Positions 6,252 through 7,640 of a stretch of 7,640 nucleotides of DNA are shown here, piece by piece (positions within the stretch are counted from its first letter, which is position 1; every line of letters begins with the position of its first letter). Below the pieces are notes generated by a model that had not been told where the DNA came from, made no database searches, and worked only from the letters and a program-made list of their open reading frames with translations. Where the stretch lies: assembly GCA_013215025.1 (NCBI GenBank), contig JABSRR010000001.1:20321-27960 (forward strand), given 5' to 3'. Made by a program: the position numbers and the translations under genes. Source of the stretch: Pseudomonadales bacterium. GTDB lineage: Bacteria > Pseudomonadota > Gammaproteobacteria > Pseudomonadales > DT-91.

Positions 6252-6920
6252 TTAACGTTGGCTACTTTTATCTAACTCAAAGCGGATGATGTTTCGGACA
6301 CCTTTCACTTCAACCGCTTTTCCATTGACCATCTTTGGTTTGTATTTGAATTTATTTGCCGCTGAGATTGCCGCGCGGTTAAAAATATTCGGAGGATCAG
6401 ACTCGATCACCCGTGCATTCGCAACCGTACCCAGTGTCGTTACATCAAATTCCACCACCACATAGCCTTCAATGCCTCGTTGCGCTGCACGGCGAGGATA
6501 CTGAGGTGCCACTTTTACAATCGGCAGGTATTCGCCATCACCCGTGCCGCCTGATAAACCGGCTTCAATATTCATATCAGTGCCAACATTTAGTGCAGCT
6601 ATTGAGAGAGGAGTAACACTATCATTGCTGACTGAAGGTTTTGGCAAGTCAGGTTTTGGCGGTTCTTTAGGTGGTGCAGGTGGTTTTTTAGGTTTACGCT
6701 GCTTAGTCTGCAAGTCATCATCTTGTGACACATCAACAAATTCAATCAACTTGCCATAATCTTGTTCAGCAATAACAGACTTACCCGAGCTGATTAAGCC
6801 CTGCATCATCCAAAAGACTGCAAATGTCACTGTCGCCGCTGAAAAAATAGCGATCATGAATCGAACAAAACTAGCTTGTAAGCCCTGTGAAGAAACTGTG
6901 TTAGATACGTCGGTGCTCAT
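6252..6920 (-). CDS. tonB: TonB energy transducer (TonB2-like)
   Basis: With the ATG at 6920 the protein has 222 residues. It links the inner-membrane ExbB-ExbD proton motor to outer-membrane TonB-dependent receptors. It has a single N-terminal membrane anchor (about 20-43, FVRFMIAIFSAATVTFAVFW), a periplasmic spacer, a Pro/Lys-rich segment (about 75-96, KPKKPPAPPKEPPKPDLPKP) and a TonB C-terminal domain (about 135-216). That domain has the family signature YPRRAAQRGIEGYVVVEF, followed by DPPNIFNRAAISAANKFKYKP. A TTG two codons upstream (6924-6926) could be read as a start, but it abuts the AGGG ribosome site, whereas the ATG sits six bases from it, so I prefer the ATG. It lies 37 bp after exbD. 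The length and compact Pro-rich region resemble TonB2 rather than the longer E. coli TonB. Confidence 0.94.
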   Translation of the reverse strand: MSTDVSNTVSSQGLQASFVRFMIAIFSAATVTFAVFWMMQGLISSGKSVIAEQDYGKLIEFVDVSQDDDLQTKQRKPKKPPAPPKEPPKPDLPKPSVSNDSVTPLSIAALNVGTDMNIEAGLSGGTGDGEYLPIVKVAPQYPRRAAQRGIEGYVVVEFDVTTLGTVANARVIESDPPNIFNRAAISAANKFKYKPKMVNGKAVEVKGVRNIIRFELDKSSQR

Positions 6921-6926
6921 AATCAA

Positions 6927-6930
6927 CCCT
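6927..6930 (-). promoter_or_regulatory. Ribosome binding site deciding the tonB start
   Basis: The minus strand reads CAGGG, then TTGATT, then ATG. AGGG lies six bases before the ATG at 6920, which is ideal, and directly against the TTG at 6926, which is not workable. This supports the shorter 222-residue TonB. Confidence 0.7.
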
Positions 6931-6957
6931 GAATATTTAATTGGTGCAAATACACAA

Positions 6958-7368
6958 TTATTTTTTATCAGTCGCTAAAGACACATCACGAACGCCCGCC
7001 TCGCGTGCAGCATCCATCACGGCTACCAGCACACGCGTTTTGGCTTCTTCATCTGCTTGCACAACAACGCTGCCCTGAGGATTTTCTGCATGCAAGCGTT
7101 CAATGTTTGCGCGCACTTGACCTTCTTCAACCTTACGTTTATTGATCCAAATTTCACCCAACTCGTTGATTGCAACTAAAATGCTTGCCCGTGGCTTAGC
7201 TTGAGCGGTAGAGGCTTCTGGGCGGTTAACTTCAATACCCGATTCTTTCACAAACGATGCGGTTACAATAAAGAAGATGAGCATGATGAAAACCACATCA
7301 AGCATCGGTGTAATATCAATATCGCTTTCATCAGCATCGGCTGCAAAATTCGAAAAATTACGTCTCAT
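6958..7368 (-). CDS. exbD: ExbD, biopolymer transport protein
   Basis: This complete 136-residue inner-membrane protein of the ExbD/TolR family forms, with ExbB, the proton-driven motor that energises TonB. A short cytosolic N-terminus (DADESDIDITPMLD) leads into one transmembrane helix (about 22-40, MLDVVFIMLIFFIVTASF). Asp24 in PMLD matches the essential proton-carrying Asp of the family. The rest is the periplasmic domain (about 60-134), including SILVAINELGEIWINKR and VVVQADEEAKTRVLVAVMDAAREAGV, the characteristic ExbD fold. The length is normal. The ATG has AGG nine bases upstream. It starts 41 bp after the exbB stop and is followed by tonB after 37 bp, so the three genes are almost certainly co-transcribed. 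Confidence 0.97.
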   Translation of the reverse strand: MRRNFSNFAADADESDIDITPMLDVVFIMLIFFIVTASFVKESGIEVNRPEASTAQAKPRASILVAINELGEIWINKRKVEEGQVRANIERLHAENPQGSVVVQADEEAKTRVLVAVMDAAREAGVRDVSLATDKK

Positions 7369-7409
7369 AATTTAATACCTTTAACATTCAACCGTTTTCA
7401 CGCAGATGG

Positions 7410-7640
7410 CTAGTGATCAAATGTCATTAAATCTTCAATATGTGATTTCTCACGTTTTATATAGCGCTCAAGTAAGGACTGACCAAACACCCCTGTGAGT
7501 GCGCCGACCATACCCGCCATCGTCGGTATCGTAGCTTTGGAGATACCTGCAGCCATCGCCTTTGGGCTTCCGCTACCCAGAAAAGCCATGACATCGAAAA
7601 CGCCAATCATACCTGTGACAGTACCTAAAAGACCGAATAA
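7410..7640 (-). CDS. exbB: ExbB, MotA/TolQ/ExbB proton channel protein, C-terminal part
   Basis: Only the last 76 residues are in the window; the frame stays open to position 7640 and enters as LFGLLGTVTGMIGVFDVMAF. That is the conserved GLLGTVTGMI motif of the MotA/TolQ/ExbB family, followed by the GTGDP-like GSGSPKAMAAGISKATIPTMAGMVGALTG region that covers the last membrane helices. A short charged cytosolic tail ends LMTFDH. An internal ATG at 7610 is not the start. The ATIPTMAGMV signature recalls the short ExbB2 type (about 170 residues) rather than the long TtpC paralogue, but this is from memory. ExbB oligomers form the stator channel around ExbD. It is the first visible gene of the operon; its promoter and any ttpC-like gene lie beyond the window. 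Confidence 0.93.
   Translation of the reverse strand, partial: LFGLLGTVTGMIGVFDVMAFLGSGSPKAMAAGISKATIPTMAGMVGALTGVFGQSLLERYIKREKSHIEDLMTFDH

Noticed and set aside
6413..6759. Plus-strand frames opposite tonB, one with a Gly-rich stretch
   Set aside because: The Gly-rich run is the reverse complement of the Pro-rich TonB linker, so it is a shadow.

Overview
The window looks like a piece of a marine-type gammaproteobacterial chromosome of moderate GC content. This is inferred from the exbB-exbD-tonB-TPR gene order, the protein sequences and the Shine-Dalgarno sites; no taxonomic marker is present. It holds two unrelated minus-strand operons, both cut by the window edges, with one plus-strand regulator between them. 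I see no RNA genes, insertion sequences, CRISPR arrays or phage genes.

Left part (1-3931, minus strand). Four genes run in the order DUF1214-like protein (2702-3931), PAPS-dependent sulfotransferase (1394-2656), complete SDR oxidoreductase (334-1353) and a second SDR (290 to beyond position 1). The gaps are only about 40-45 bp, so this is very probably one transcript. A TetR-family regulator (4100-4690) is divergent from it. The 168-bp divergent region carries a perfect 16-bp palindrome (3944-3959) just upstream of the first operon gene and a second, weaker inverted repeat over the presumed tetR promoter. The simplest model is a TetR-controlled, inducible pathway that oxidises or reduces and possibly sulfonates a hydrophobic alcohol, sterol or lipid. 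The substrate cannot be read from the sequence.

Middle (4691-4926). This is the intergenic region where tetR and the TonB operon converge. It has no gene and is built largely of short degenerate direct repeats: three 15-bp units starting at the tetR stop codon, then about five 12-14-bp AATAAGG units. It also holds weak hairpins that may end transcription.

Right part (4927-7640, minus strand). The genes run exbB (partial), exbD, tonB, and a secreted TPR protein, with 14-41 bp gaps. ExbB and ExbD form the proton-driven motor and TonB carries the energy to outer-membrane receptors. The TPR protein is a periplasmic partner of the kind often found at the end of TonB2/TtpC-type operons. A TtpC-like gene is expected upstream, outside the window.

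The most interesting points are the uncharacterised sulfotransferase/DUF1214/SDR operon with its candidate operator, a stop codon that lies inside a hexanucleotide repeat at the end of the DUF1214-like gene, and the repeat-built convergent intergenic region.
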